In this document: positions 25,861 through 34,484 of the stretch, in pieces | How positions within the stretch are numbered: the first letter of the stretch is position 1 | Layout: the number at the start of each line of letters is the position of its first letter | Assembly (NCBI RefSeq): GCF_018860625.1 | Contig: NZ_JAHKQB010000014.1 | Span: 124,001 to 188,000, forward strand | Reading direction: 5' to 3' | DNA: 64,000 nt | Source: Paracoccus sp. C2R09 | GTDB taxonomy: Bacteria > Pseudomonadota > Alphaproteobacteria > Rhodobacterales > Rhodobacteraceae | Made by a program: the position numbers and the translations under genes | Notes under the pieces: model-generated | The model's database searches: none | Seen by the model: the letters and a program-made list of their open reading frames with translations, nothing else | What the model was told of the DNA's origin: nothing

Positions 25861-26334
25861 TCATCCGCAATCGACATTGGTGATGGTGCCTGCCGCGTCC
25901 AGACGGAAGACGACCCGGTTCGGATCGTAATCCTGCGGCTCGATCCCGCGATATTCGACCACGCGATAGGTCTTTTCCACCCCGAGCGACGGGATCGAGC
26001 TGCCCGGCTGGCCGATGGCACTGCGGAAGGCCTGCGCCTTGCACAGATCGGGCTTGCGTTCCTCGAGCCCGTCGATGCCGTTCGCGGCGGTGGGCACGTT
26101 GGCTGCGGGGGCCGGGATCGCCGCGGTCTGCGCGTATTCCGTGCCCGCATAGGGATCGCCCACGGCAGGGGCATAGCCGGGCGTGGCCGCCGGCTGATAG
26201 GGTTGGTATCCCTGCTGCGCCTCCACGCCAGCCGCCGGGTATTCGCCCGCCACGGGGGGCGTGCGCGAGAATGTCGATGCGCAGGCGCCAAGCGCCAGCA
26301 GCGCCGCCCCGCCCATGATGACATGGCTTTTCAT
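25861..26334 (-). CDS. I78-like lipoprotein with Pro/Ala/Tyr-rich linker
   Basis: This 157-residue lipoprotein has signal MKSHVIMGGAALLALGAC with Cys18. A disordered segment rich in Pro, Ala, Tyr and Gln spans about residues 24-90. The C-terminal ~65 residues (LCKAQAFRSAIGQPGSSIPS, DPNRVVFRLDAAGTITNVDC) look like the I78 inhibitor fold, with two Cys that could pair. The linker would hold the domain away from the membrane. It is the first gene of a two-gene unit with the shorter I78 lipoprotein. The I78 assignment here is by resemblance and less sure. Confidence 0.72.
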   Translation of the reverse strand: MKSHVIMGGAALLALGACASTFSRTPPVAGEYPAAGVEAQQGYQPYQPAATPGYAPAVGDPYAGTEYAQTAAIPAPAANVPTAANGIDGLEERKPDLCKAQAFRSAIGQPGSSIPSLGVEKTYRVVEYRGIEPQDYDPNRVVFRLDAAGTITNVDCG

Positions 26335-26444
26335 GTGATCTCTTCCTGCCGATACTGCCCTGCAGGGCGCTTGGCTGCGCCCGGTTTATCGCGGCATGAT
26401 ACGCGGCGGGACCCGGTCTGAAAAGCGCCTGCGCAAGGTCAATC

Positions 26445-27074
26445 TCACTCGGCCGCGGTGGGCCGGGCGGCGCGCACCATCAGGAACAGGCTTGCGACCT
26501 CTTCGGCGGTGTGGCGGATGCGGTCGGCATCGGGGGTGTGGCCCAGAAGCGCCCGGTGGGTCGGAATGCCCCCCAGCATCGAGGCGACGGTGCGCGACGA
26601 CCGTTCGGTGTCATGGGGTTCCAGGCTGCCCATCAGGACCCAATGATCGATCTGGGCACGGATCGGTTCGACCAGGGTCGCTTCGCGCAGGCGAAGATAA
26701 TTGGTCACGCAATCGGGAAAGCGATGCGCCTCGGCGATGGCTAGGCGATGCAGGCGGATGCTTTCGGGCGACAGCTGCCAGGTCAGGATGTCGGCAAGAA
26801 AATCGGCCAGGTAGTCATGCGGGGAATCGTCCACCGGGGCGACGTCCATCCGTGCCTCGAAAACCTCGGCGGCGCAGGCGCTCATGACCTCTTGGAACAT
26901 CAGCGACTTGTCCGAGAAGTAGGTATAGAGCGTGGCCTTCGACACATGGGCCGCGCGTGCGATGTCGTCGACACTTGCGCCCGCGAAACCGTCACGAAGG
27001 AAGATGGCGGAAGCACCTCGGCGGACCTGTTCGAACTTGCGGCCCCGGGTAATCTCCCTGGCAGAATTTGGCAT
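26445..27074 (-). CDS. TetR-family transcriptional regulator
   Basis: The 209-residue protein has an N-terminal helix-turn-helix at about residues 12-58 (GFAGASVDDIARAAHVSKAT, then LYTYFSDKSLMFQEV). Its helical ligand/dimerisation domain resembles AefR/TetR_C_7 members (LVEPIRAQIDHWVLMGSLEP). The ligand is unknown. It diverges from glutamate dehydrogenase over a 228-bp region with an AT-rich patch near 27090-27120, where its own promoter and operator probably lie. The neighbouring lipoproteins or the gdh gene are possible targets by position only. Confidence 0.88.
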   Translation of the reverse strand: MPNSAREITRGRKFEQVRRGASAIFLRDGFAGASVDDIARAAHVSKATLYTYFSDKSLMFQEVMSACAAEVFEARMDVAPVDDSPHDYLADFLADILTWQLSPESIRLHRLAIAEAHRFPDCVTNYLRLREATLVEPIRAQIDHWVLMGSLEPHDTERSSRTVASMLGGIPTHRALLGHTPDADRIRHTAEEVASLFLMVRAARPTAAE

Positions 27075-27302
27075 ATCAATCTTCTTCTGAAACTTCGTAA
27101 CGCGATATAATTAGAGCCGGGCCCTATTTGTTCCCCCAAAACGGGCTCCCGCAGGACTGGGCAAGATTTCACCGGTCGGACGATTACCCATGATTAATAT
27201 TTGTGCAGGTCCGAGTCGATCCCCTGTGGCAGCTGCGGCGGAAACCCCCTAGCTTGGCGGCGCCATACCAGCAAAACGCACCACTGCAGGAGGATAGCGC
27301 CC

Positions 27303-28730
27303 ATGGCCCACCAGCTTCTCTCGTTCCGCGATTCGGTCGATCAGATGTTCACCAAGGCCGCCGGCCTGATGGAACTTTCGCCCGGGCTCGAGGAAAAGAT
27401 CCGGGTCTGCAACTCGACCTATGTGGTGCGCTTCGGTGTCAGGCTTCGTGGCCAGATCCACACCTTCACCGGTTACCGCGCGGTCCATTCCGAACATATG
27501 GAGCCCGTGAAGGGCGGCATCCGCTATTCGCTGGACGTGAACCAGGACGAGGTCGAGGCGCTGGCCGCGCTGATGACCTACAAATGCGCGCTGGTCGAGG
27601 TGCCGTTCGGCGGCTCCAAGGGCGGTTTGTGCATCGATCCGCGCGCCTGGAACGAGGATGAGCTGGAACGCATCACCCGCCGCTTCACCTACGAGCTGTC
27701 GCGCCGCAACCTGATCTCTCCGTCGCAGAACGTGCCCGCCCCCGACATGGGCACGGGCGAGCGCGAGATGGCCTGGATGGCCGACGCCTACAAGCGCCTG
27801 CATCCCGACGACATCAACGCCAAGGCCTGCGTCACCGGCAAGCCGCGCCATGCCGGCGGCATCGACGGCCGCGTCGAGGCGACGGGTCGCGGCGTCCAAT
27901 ACGCGCTGCGCGAGTTCTTCCGCCATGACGACGTGATGAAGAAGGCCGGGATGACCGGCGATCTGTCGGGCAAGCGCGTCATCGTGCAGGGTCTGGGCAA
28001 TGTCGGCTATCACGCCGCGCAGTTCCTGTCGGCCGAGGACAAGTCGCTGGTCACCTGCGTCATCGAGCGCGACGGGGTGATCCGCAATCCGCAGGGCATC
28101 AATATCGACGCGCTGCGCGGCCATATCCGCGCGACGGGTGGCGTGAAGGGCTTTGCCGGCGGCGATTTCACCGAGGACGGCCTGCGCGCGCTGGAAGACG
28201 ATTGCGACATCCTGATCCCCGCCGCGGTCGAAAGCGTGATCGACGCGACCAATGCCGACCGCATCCGGGCCAAGCTGATCATCGAGGCCGCGAACGGTCC
28301 CGTCACCGCCGATGCCGACCGCATCCTGCGCGAGAAGGGCATCGTGATCATCCCCGACATGTATGCCAACGCGGGCGGCGTGACGGTGTCCTATTTCGAA
28401 TGGGTCAAGAACCTGTCGCAGATCAGCCTCGGGCGGCTGGAGCGTCGCCACGAAGAGGCCCGCGCCCGCATGATCGTCGAGGAACTGGAGCGCCTGTCGG
28501 CCGATACCGGCCTGAACTGGACCCTGTCCAAGGGCTTCAAGGAAAGCTTCCTGACCGGCGCGGACGAACTGGAGCTGGTGCGCTCGGGTCTGGACGACAC
28601 GATGCGCGAAAGCTTCAAGAAGATGAAGGAGGTCTGGGTGAACAACGCCCGCGTCGACGACATGCGCACCGCCGCCTATGTCGTGGCGATCCGCCGGATC
28701 TCGAACGTCTACAACTCGCTCGGGCTGTGA
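27303..28730 (+). CDS. gdhA: Glutamate dehydrogenase (Glu/Leu/Phe/Val family)
   Basis: The 475-residue enzyme interconverts glutamate and 2-oxoglutarate plus ammonium. Conserved parts are PVKGGIRYS, MTYKCALVEVPFGGSKGG (about residues 91-108, with the catalytic lysines) and MGTGEREMAWMADAY. The Rossmann motif VQGLGNVGYHAAQFL starts near residue 228, and NAGGVTVSYFEWVKN falls near the end. Cofactor preference (NAD or NADP) is not decided by what I can see. AT-rich sequence at 27191-27201, with TAATAT at 27195, may be its promoter region. Its stop is directly adjacent to the convergent tsaC stop. Confidence 0.92.
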   Translation: MAHQLLSFRDSVDQMFTKAAGLMELSPGLEEKIRVCNSTYVVRFGVRLRGQIHTFTGYRAVHSEHMEPVKGGIRYSLDVNQDEVEALAALMTYKCALVEVPFGGSKGGLCIDPRAWNEDELERITRRFTYELSRRNLISPSQNVPAPDMGTGEREMAWMADAYKRLHPDDINAKACVTGKPRHAGGIDGRVEATGRGVQYALREFFRHDDVMKKAGMTGDLSGKRVIVQGLGNVGYHAAQFLSAEDKSLVTCVIERDGVIRNPQGINIDALRGHIRATGGVKGFAGGDFTEDGLRALEDDCDILIPAAVESVIDATNADRIRAKLIIEAANGPVTADADRILREKGIVIIPDMYANAGGVTVSYFEWVKNLSQISLGRLERRHEEARARMIVEELERLSADTGLNWTLSKGFKESFLTGADELELVRSGLDDTMRESFKKMKEVWVNNARVDDMRTAAYVVAIRRISNVYNSLGL

Positions 28731-29681
28731 TTAGTCGCGCGGGGCCGCGGCGCGGCGCAGGCGGTCATTGATCGCCGCGCCAAGCCCCCGCTCCGGGATC
28801 GGCGCGACCGAGATCGCCCGACCTTCCGCATCCGCGCGGCGCAGCATGTCGAACAGGCGGGCGGCGGCCTCGGACAGGTCGCCGCTGGCCGACAGGGTGA
28901 AGGGGCCCGGCCGACCGAAGGCGATATGCGTCTCGTGGGGCAGGGGATCGGTGGCTTCCAGCCGCAGGGCGGCGTTGGGCGCGTAATGGCTGCTCAGCTG
29001 ACCCGGCGCGTTCGGGCGCGACGGATCGCCCTGGTGCTGCGCAAGGGGGGTGCCCAGCACGGTCGCGATATCCTCGGCCGCGATGCCGCCCGGACGCAGC
29101 AGGGTCGCCACGCCGTCGGGCCAGCCCAGGATCGTCGATTCCACGCCCACCGCACAGGGGCCCGCATCCAGAACCGCGGCGATGCGCCCGTCCAGCCCGC
29201 CATCGGGCGACAGGACGTGATCCGCGCTGGTCGGGCTGATCCGGCCCGATGCATTGGCCGAGGGCGCGGCCAGCGGCCCGCCGAAGCGGCGCAGCAGGTC
29301 GCGCGCCGCCGGATGGGCCGGCACGCGCAGCCCGATCGTGTCCAGCCCCGCCGTCACCAGCGACGCGATCCCCGCATCCCCGCGCAGGGGCAGCACCATT
29401 GTCAGCGGCCCCGGCCAGAAGGCATCGGCCAGCGCACGCGCCTGCGGGGGCAGGTCCGCGATGGCCGCCGCCGCCTGTGCATCCGGGACATGCACGATCA
29501 GCGGGTTGAAGCTGGGCCGCCCCTTGGCGGCATAGATGCGCGCGACCGCCTGGCCCTGCCGCGCGTCCGCGGCAAGCCCGTAGACCGTTTCGGTCGGGAT
29601 CGCCACGCATTCGCCCGCCGACAGCAGTTCCGCCGCCGTCGCGATGCCGGTCCGATCTGTGTTCAGCCTGAGGGTGTTCAT
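28731..29681 (-). CDS. tsaC: L-threonylcarbamoyladenylate synthase (Sua5 type)
   Basis: This 316-residue enzyme makes threonylcarbamoyl-AMP for the t6A37 modification of tRNAs. The YrdC domain (about residues 1-200) has TETVYGLAADA at 30-40, KGRPSFNPLIVHV from Lys53 and APSANASGRISPTSADHV. A C-terminal Sua5 domain (from about residue 215; GQLSSHYAPNA is the linker/start) makes it the long Sua5 form rather than short TsaC. It is convergent with glutamate dehydrogenase with no gap. Confidence 0.92.
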   Translation of the reverse strand: MNTLRLNTDRTGIATAAELLSAGECVAIPTETVYGLAADARQGQAVARIYAAKGRPSFNPLIVHVPDAQAAAAIADLPPQARALADAFWPGPLTMVLPLRGDAGIASLVTAGLDTIGLRVPAHPAARDLLRRFGGPLAAPSANASGRISPTSADHVLSPDGGLDGRIAAVLDAGPCAVGVESTILGWPDGVATLLRPGGIAAEDIATVLGTPLAQHQGDPSRPNAPGQLSSHYAPNAALRLEATDPLPHETHIAFGRPGPFTLSASGDLSEAAARLFDMLRRADAEGRAISVAPIPERGLGAAINDRLRRAAAPRD

Positions 29682-29792
29682 CCGTGACGCGGGGTTTCGG
29701 TTGAGCCGGTTTCGTTGGCGGCCCAAGATGCCGCTGAACGCATTTGATAGTCGCGCCGGCCCCGGATGCCAAGGCGCATGGAGGAGACCCCG

Positions 29793-31490
29793 ATGACCTA
29801 CAAGGCGCCGGTCGCGCAGATCGACTTCATCCTTCGCCATGTCGTGCCCTTCGCGGATGTCGCCGCGACCGAGCGTTTCGCCGAGGCGACGCCCGAAACG
29901 GCCACCGCGATCCTGGACGAGGCCGGCAAGCTGTGCTCGGAGGTGCTGGCGCCCCTGAATGTCGCGGGCGATCACACCCCCGCGCGGCTGGAGAACGGCG
30001 TCGTCAGGTCCTCGCCGGGCTTCGCGGAAGGGTTCCGGGCGATCGCGGATGGCGGCTGGGTGGGCGTCTCGGCCGATCCCGAATATGGCGGCATGGGCCT
30101 GCCGCAGGCGCTGAACATGTCGGTCGCGGAAATGATGTCGGGCGCGAACCTTGCGCTGCAGCTGAACCCGCTGCTGACCCAAGGGCAGATCGAGGCGCTG
30201 GAACATCACGCCAGCGACGATCTGAAGGCCCTGTATCTGCCCAAGCTGATCAGCGGCGAATGGTCGGGCACCATGAACCTGACCGAACCGGGCGCGGGCA
30301 GCGATGTGGGCGCGCTGGTCACGCGCGCCGAACCCGCGGGCGACGGCACCTATCGGATCACGGGACAGAAGATCTACATCACCTGGGGCGACAGCGACGT
30401 CACCTCGAACGTGTGCCACCTGGTGCTGGCCCGCCTGCCGGGGGCGGACAAGGGCACGCGGGGCATCAGCCTGTTCATGGTGCCGAAATTCATTCCCGAC
30501 GATCAGGGCGAACCGGGCGTGGCCAACGATCTGAAGGTCGTCAGCCTGGAAGAAAAGCTGGGCATCCACGGCAGCCCGACCTGCGTGATGTCCTATGACG
30601 GCGCGACCGGCTGGCTGGTCGGGGCGGAAAACAAGGGCATGGCCGCGATGTTCACGATGATGAACTGCGCCCGGCTGGGCGTCGGCATGCAGGGCGTGGG
30701 CGTGGCCGAGGCCGCGCTGCAGAAGGCCGTCGCATATGCGCAGGATCGCGACCAGATGGGTCGGATCATCGGGCATCCCGACGTGCGGCGCATGCTGGCC
30801 ACCGCCCGGGCCGAGGTCTTCGCCGCCCGCGCCATCGGGCTGGCCTGCGCGACGGCCATCGACATGCAGCGCGCGACGGGCGATGCCGATCACGCGGCCC
30901 GCGCGGCCTTCCTGACGCCCATCGCCAAGGCCTATGGCACCGATCTGGGCATCCGCGTCGCCGATATGGGCGTGCAGGTCCATGGCGGCATGGGCTATGT
31001 CGAGGAGACGGGTGCCGCGCAATATCTGCGCGACGTGCGCATCACATCGATCTACGAGGGGACGAACGGCATCCAGGCGATGGATCTGGTCGGGCGCAAG
31101 CTGTCGGACAATGGCGATGCGGCGATGCGCCTGCTGGACGAGGTGACGGACGGCGCAAGATCCGCGCAATCCGTCCATCCCGACATGGCCCACCAGCTGT
31201 GGCAGGCCGCCGAGACCCTGCGAGAGACGACGCTGGCGCTGCTGGATCGCCCGCTGCCGGACCGTTTCGCGGGGGCCGTCGCCTATCTGAACGCCTTCGC
31301 GCGGGTGCTGGGCGGGCATTACCATCTGCGCGCCGCCCTGCGCGGGAACGGATCGCACCTGGCATTGGCGCAGGTCTTCATGGCCCGCGTCCTGCCGCGC
31401 AATGCAGGCGACATCGCCGAGGCGCTGGCGGGCCTGTCCGATCTGAGCGCGATCGGCGACGATGCGCTGATGGGCGATTTCGCGGCGTGA
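29793..31490 (+). CDS. Acyl-CoA dehydrogenase, DmdC-like
   Basis: The 565-residue flavoenzyme has an extended N-terminus (YKAPVAQIDFILRHVVPF), as in 3-methylmercaptopropionyl-CoA dehydrogenases and related long ACADs. The FAD/substrate motif LTEPGAGSDVGAL is near residue 163 and the catalytic-Glu segment IYEGTNGIQAMDLVGRK near 420. An extra C-terminal domain follows. Electrons would pass to ETF and then to the ETF-ubiquinone oxidoreductase encoded at 36656. The start at ATG 29793 is preceded by GGAGGAG. A role in DMSP demethylation is possible, but other medium-chain acyl-CoAs are equally possible. Confidence 0.85.
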   Translation: MTYKAPVAQIDFILRHVVPFADVAATERFAEATPETATAILDEAGKLCSEVLAPLNVAGDHTPARLENGVVRSSPGFAEGFRAIADGGWVGVSADPEYGGMGLPQALNMSVAEMMSGANLALQLNPLLTQGQIEALEHHASDDLKALYLPKLISGEWSGTMNLTEPGAGSDVGALVTRAEPAGDGTYRITGQKIYITWGDSDVTSNVCHLVLARLPGADKGTRGISLFMVPKFIPDDQGEPGVANDLKVVSLEEKLGIHGSPTCVMSYDGATGWLVGAENKGMAAMFTMMNCARLGVGMQGVGVAEAALQKAVAYAQDRDQMGRIIGHPDVRRMLATARAEVFAARAIGLACATAIDMQRATGDADHAARAAFLTPIAKAYGTDLGIRVADMGVQVHGGMGYVEETGAAQYLRDVRITSIYEGTNGIQAMDLVGRKLSDNGDAAMRLLDEVTDGARSAQSVHPDMAHQLWQAAETLRETTLALLDRPLPDRFAGAVAYLNAFARVLGGHYHLRAALRGNGSHLALAQVFMARVLPRNAGDIAEALAGLSDLSAIGDDALMGDFAA

Positions 31491-32509
31491 TCCGCACGCC
31501 CTTCGACACCCCGCCCGAGGAAGGCGCGGCCATCGAGGTCGCGCCCGGCATCCTGTGGATGCGCCTGCCCCTGCCGATGCGGCTGGATCACGTCAACGTC
31601 TATGCGCTGGACGACGGCGACGGCTGGACGGTAATCGATACGGGCTTCGACAGCAGGCGCGGCCGCGCGATCTGGGAAGGGCTGTTGGCAGGACCGCTTG
31701 GCGGGCGGCCCGTCACCCGCGTGATCGGCACGCATCACCATCCCGACCATATCGGCCTTGCGGGTTGGCTGATGGCCACGCAGGGCGCATCGCTTGCCAT
31801 GACCCGCACCGCCTGGCTGATGGCGCGGATGCTGATCCTGGACGATCAGGCCCGCCCGCCCGCCGAATCGCTGGGCTTCTGGCGTCGTGCGGGGATGCCG
31901 CGCGAATTGCTGGACAAGCGCGCCGCGGAACGGCCCTTCAATTTCGCCGACGTGGTCCATCCGTTGCCCCTGGGGTTCGAGCGCCTGTCCGAGGGGCAGG
32001 TGACCCGCATGGGCGGGCGCGACTGGCGCGTGGCCATCGGGCATGGGCACGCACCCTGCCACGCGACCTTCTGGTCGCAGGATGACGGGCTGGTCATCGG
32101 GGGCGATCAGCTTCTGCCCTCGATCTCGCCCAATCTGGGGGTCTATCCGACCGAACCCGGCGCCGATCCGGTGGGCGAATGGCTGGAAAGCTGCGAAAGG
32201 CTGCTGCCCCTGGCCCGGCCCGATCAGCTGGTCCTGCCGGGGCACAAGCTGCCCTTTACCGGGCTGCCCTTCCGTCTGCGCCAGCTGATCGACAACCACC
32301 GCACGGCGCTGGACCGGCTGGCCACGGCACTGGCCGAACAGCCCCGCAGCGCGGTTGATTGCTTCGATCTGCTGTTCCGCCGCCGCATCGGCGAGGGGGA
32401 ATTCGGCCTGGCCCTGGTCGAGGCCGTCGCCCATCTGAACCGGCTGGGGCGTGACGGGCGTGCAAGGCCTGTGGGCGAAAGGGACGGCGCGGTGCTGTGG
32501 GGGGCGTGA
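31487..32509 (+). CDS. MBL-fold metallohydrolase
   Basis: This 340-residue metallo-beta-lactamase-fold hydrolase has the zinc motif GTHHHPDHIGLAGWL (about residues 82-96), later VAIGHGHAPCHATFW, LVIGGDQLLPSIS, and LVLPGHKLPF. The C-terminal helical domain (about 245-335) is typical of the glyoxalase-II-like group that sits beside acyl-CoA genes. It starts with GTG overlapping the dehydrogenase stop (GTGA, 31487-31490), so the two are coupled. It could be a thioesterase acting on the dehydrogenase's products, which is an inference from position. Confidence 0.85.
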   Translation: MIRTPFDTPPEEGAAIEVAPGILWMRLPLPMRLDHVNVYALDDGDGWTVIDTGFDSRRGRAIWEGLLAGPLGGRPVTRVIGTHHHPDHIGLAGWLMATQGASLAMTRTAWLMARMLILDDQARPPAESLGFWRRAGMPRELLDKRAAERPFNFADVVHPLPLGFERLSEGQVTRMGGRDWRVAIGHGHAPCHATFWSQDDGLVIGGDQLLPSISPNLGVYPTEPGADPVGEWLESCERLLPLARPDQLVLPGHKLPFTGLPFRLRQLIDNHRTALDRLATALAEQPRSAVDCFDLLFRRRIGEGEFGLALVEAVAHLNRLGRDGRARPVGERDGAVLWGA

Positions 32510-32564
32510 CAGGGCAACGCGCTTGGGCTATCGCAGGGATGGATACTGACCAAGGGGGGCAGGA

Positions 32565-32717
32565 ATGGCCGATCTCGACAACAAACCCGAAGCCACTCAG
32601 GGCAGCATGGACGTCACGCCGCAGAAGCGGGCCTTCGCCGGCCTGATGAGCGGCATCACCTGGGTGACCATCGGGTCGCTGGTGGTGCTGGTGTTCCTCG
32701 CGCTGACCAACCTGTAA
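32565..32717 (+). CDS. ctaH: aa3-type cytochrome c oxidase subunit IV (50 aa)
   Basis: A 50-residue protein with a polar N-terminus, then one membrane helix at about residues 27-48 (WVTIGSLVVLVFLALTNL at the end). From memory it aligns with the tiny subunit IV of the Paracoccus denitrificans aa3 oxidase across its whole length, sharing the MD...Q...FAG...G.TWV.I.S..VLVFLAL pattern. An AGG ribosome-binding site (AAGGGGGGCAGGA) precedes the ATG. No other oxidase subunit genes lie nearby, which matches its isolated location in Paracoccus. The subunit's role in the complex is not known to be essential. The gene is easy to miss because it is so short. Confidence 0.88.
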   Translation: MADLDNKPEATQGSMDVTPQKRAFAGLMSGITWVTIGSLVVLVFLALTNL

Positions 32718-32725
32718 GGCCGGCG

Positions 32726-33352
32726 ATGAAACGCAGGACCTTTCTTGCCGCCTCGCTTCCGGCGGTTCTGGCCGCATGCGGTGCCGACAACGTCTTCGCC
32801 CCCGACGAGGCCGTGCGCGCCGCGCGGTTCGTCTCGTCCGAGCCGCCCTCGATCACGCTGTTCACCGTGATCGGCATTCCGCGCGGGCAGGGCGGGCATT
32901 CCGCATTGATGATCAACGGCAGCCAGCGGGTCATCTTCGACCCGGCGGGCAGCTGGAACCATCCGCGCATTCCCGAACGGCACGACGTGCTCTACGGGAT
33001 CACGGACAACTACAAGCGCTTCTACATCGACTATCACGCCCGTTCGACCTGGTGGGTGGCCGAGGATACCATCCCCGTCACGCGCGAGGTGGCCGATATC
33101 GCCATCCGCAGGGCCGAGGCGCATGGCCCCGCCAACAAGAGCTTCTGCGCGGTATCGGTGGGCAGCGTCCTGCGCGATGTTCCGGGCTTTGGCGATGCGC
33201 CGCGCGGCTTTTCGCCCCTGAAGCTGCGCGACTGGTTCATGTCGCGCCCGGGCGTGGTGTCCAGGCGCCATCAGGACGGCGATCCCGCGAATAATCACGA
33301 CGTCCTTCTGCAGCAGAAGGACGGCACGATCACGGGTTATCCCAGAACATAG
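32726..33352 (+). CDS. Tat-type lipoprotein of unknown function
   Basis: This 208-residue protein begins MKRRTFLAASLPAVLAAC, combining a twin-arginine motif (KRRTFL) with a lipobox at Cys18, so it is probably exported folded by Tat and then lipidated. The mature part has VIGIPRGQGGHSALMINGSQ and DPAGSWNHPRIPERHDVLYG, with His and Cys residues (HSAL, SFCAVSVGSVL) that might form a papain-like active site; I cannot confirm this. It lies eight bases after ctaH and is probably co-transcribed with it. It overlaps convergent azlD by 16 bases. Confidence 0.75.
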   Translation: MKRRTFLAASLPAVLAACGADNVFAPDEAVRAARFVSSEPPSITLFTVIGIPRGQGGHSALMINGSQRVIFDPAGSWNHPRIPERHDVLYGITDNYKRFYIDYHARSTWWVAEDTIPVTREVADIAIRRAEAHGPANKSFCAVSVGSVLRDVPGFGDAPRGFSPLKLRDWFMSRPGVVSRRHQDGDPANNHDVLLQQKDGTITGYPRT

Positions 33353-33666
33353 AGCATCAGCGCCAGCGTTCCGCCCCCCGCGGCGATGGCGGCCAGCACG
33401 TTGTGGGTCCACAGCCCCGCGATGACGGTCGCCGCCGCCGCGGCCATTCGCGCGGGGTCGGGTTCGCCGCCTGTCGCGGCGGGCCAGACGACCAGCGGCG
33501 CGACCAGCGCGGGCAGCACCGCCACCGGGGTATAGCGCAGCAGCCGCAGCACCCATTCGGGCAGGTCGCGCCCGCCCAGCACCCCCAGGAACGACCAGCG
33601 GATCAGATAGGTGCCGACGCCCAGGATCAGGATCACGGCCCAGACGGTCAGATCGGATACGGGCAT
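33337..33666 (-). CDS. azlD: AzlD branched-chain amino acid exporter subunit
   Basis: This 109-residue protein has four hydrophobic segments, begins VWAVILILGVGTYLIRWSFL and contains LRYTPVAVLPALVAPLV, the AzlD family core. With AzlC it forms an exporter of branched-chain amino acids or analogues. One base separates its start from the azlC stop, so they are translated together. Its 3' end overlaps the convergent lipoprotein gene by 16 bases. Confidence 0.88.
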   Translation of the reverse strand: MPVSDLTVWAVILILGVGTYLIRWSFLGVLGGRDLPEWVLRLLRYTPVAVLPALVAPLVVWPAATGGEPDPARMAAAAATVIAGLWTHNVLAAIAAGGGTLALMLYVLG

Positions 33667-33667
33667 C

Positions 33668-34444
33668 TCAGATCTCCTTCGGGGTGGTGCGCGTCTCGAC
33701 CACGGCGCCCGCGATCATGCCCAGGGGGGCCGCGATCAGCAGGCCCAGCCCCGAGGGCAGCCCCGCCAGCAGCAGCGCCGACAGGATGGCGGTGAAGCAG
33801 GCCGCCAGATGCGCGGGCGTGCGCAGCATCGGCGCGATCATGGCAAGGAAGGTGATGGGCAGCGCGAAATCCAGCGCGATGCCTTCGGGCATGGCATTGC
33901 CGATCACCGCGCCGACCCCCGTCGCGATCATCCACGGAATGCACAGCGGGGTCACGCAGCCCGCGAAATAGGCCAGCCGCTGCGGCATGCTCAGCCGGGG
34001 GTGGCGTTCGTAATGCTGGATCGACAGGGCATAGCTCTGATCGATCAGGACATAGGCGATCCAGGCCTTGTGCCTGCCCGCCGCATTGCCCAGCCACGGC
34101 ACGAGCGAGGCCGAATACATCGCCATCCGCAGGTTCACCGCCAGCGAGGACAGGATGACGATGATCGCGGGCGCATTGTCCGACATCAGCTGCACGGCCG
34201 TGAATTGCGACGCACCCGCCAGCACGAGGACCGAGAAGCCCATGACCTGGGCCAGGTCCAGCCCGGCCTCGGAGGCGACGACCCCGAACAGCAGCGCAAA
34301 AGGAACGATCACGATCAGGAAGGGCAGCGACTGCCACATCCCGTGCCAGAACGCCTGCCGCGGCGTCCGTGCCAGGGCGCGGGCGGTGATCGGATCGGCG
34401 GTTTCCTGCGCGGGATCCGGGCGGGGTTCCGGGGTCGGTGACAT
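33668..34444 (-). CDS. azlC: AzlC branched-chain amino acid exporter subunit
   Basis: This 258-residue membrane protein has the AzlC signature PFALLFGVVASEAGLDLAQV and AGASQFTAVQLMSD, then NLRMAMYSASLVPWL and FAGCVTPLCIPWM. About six to eight helices are visible. The frame is open further upstream across the divergent GNAT start, so MSPTPEPRP at 34444 is chosen by family length. It pairs with azlD directly downstream. Confidence 0.9.
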   Translation of the reverse strand: MSPTPEPRPDPAQETADPITARALARTPRQAFWHGMWQSLPFLIVIVPFALLFGVVASEAGLDLAQVMGFSVLVLAGASQFTAVQLMSDNAPAIIVILSSLAVNLRMAMYSASLVPWLGNAAGRHKAWIAYVLIDQSYALSIQHYERHPRLSMPQRLAYFAGCVTPLCIPWMIATGVGAVIGNAMPEGIALDFALPITFLAMIAPMLRTPAHLAACFTAILSALLLAGLPSGLGLLIAAPLGMIAGAVVETRTTPKEI

Positions 34445-34484
34445 GGGGCTTTCGTCCAGCTTGGCTTCGCGCCACCTTGCTTGC

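Noticed and set aside
27075..27302. Operator palindrome in the TetR/gdhA divergent region
   Set aside because: The TAACGCGATA-like sequence near 27100 is only partly symmetrical, so no operator could be defined.
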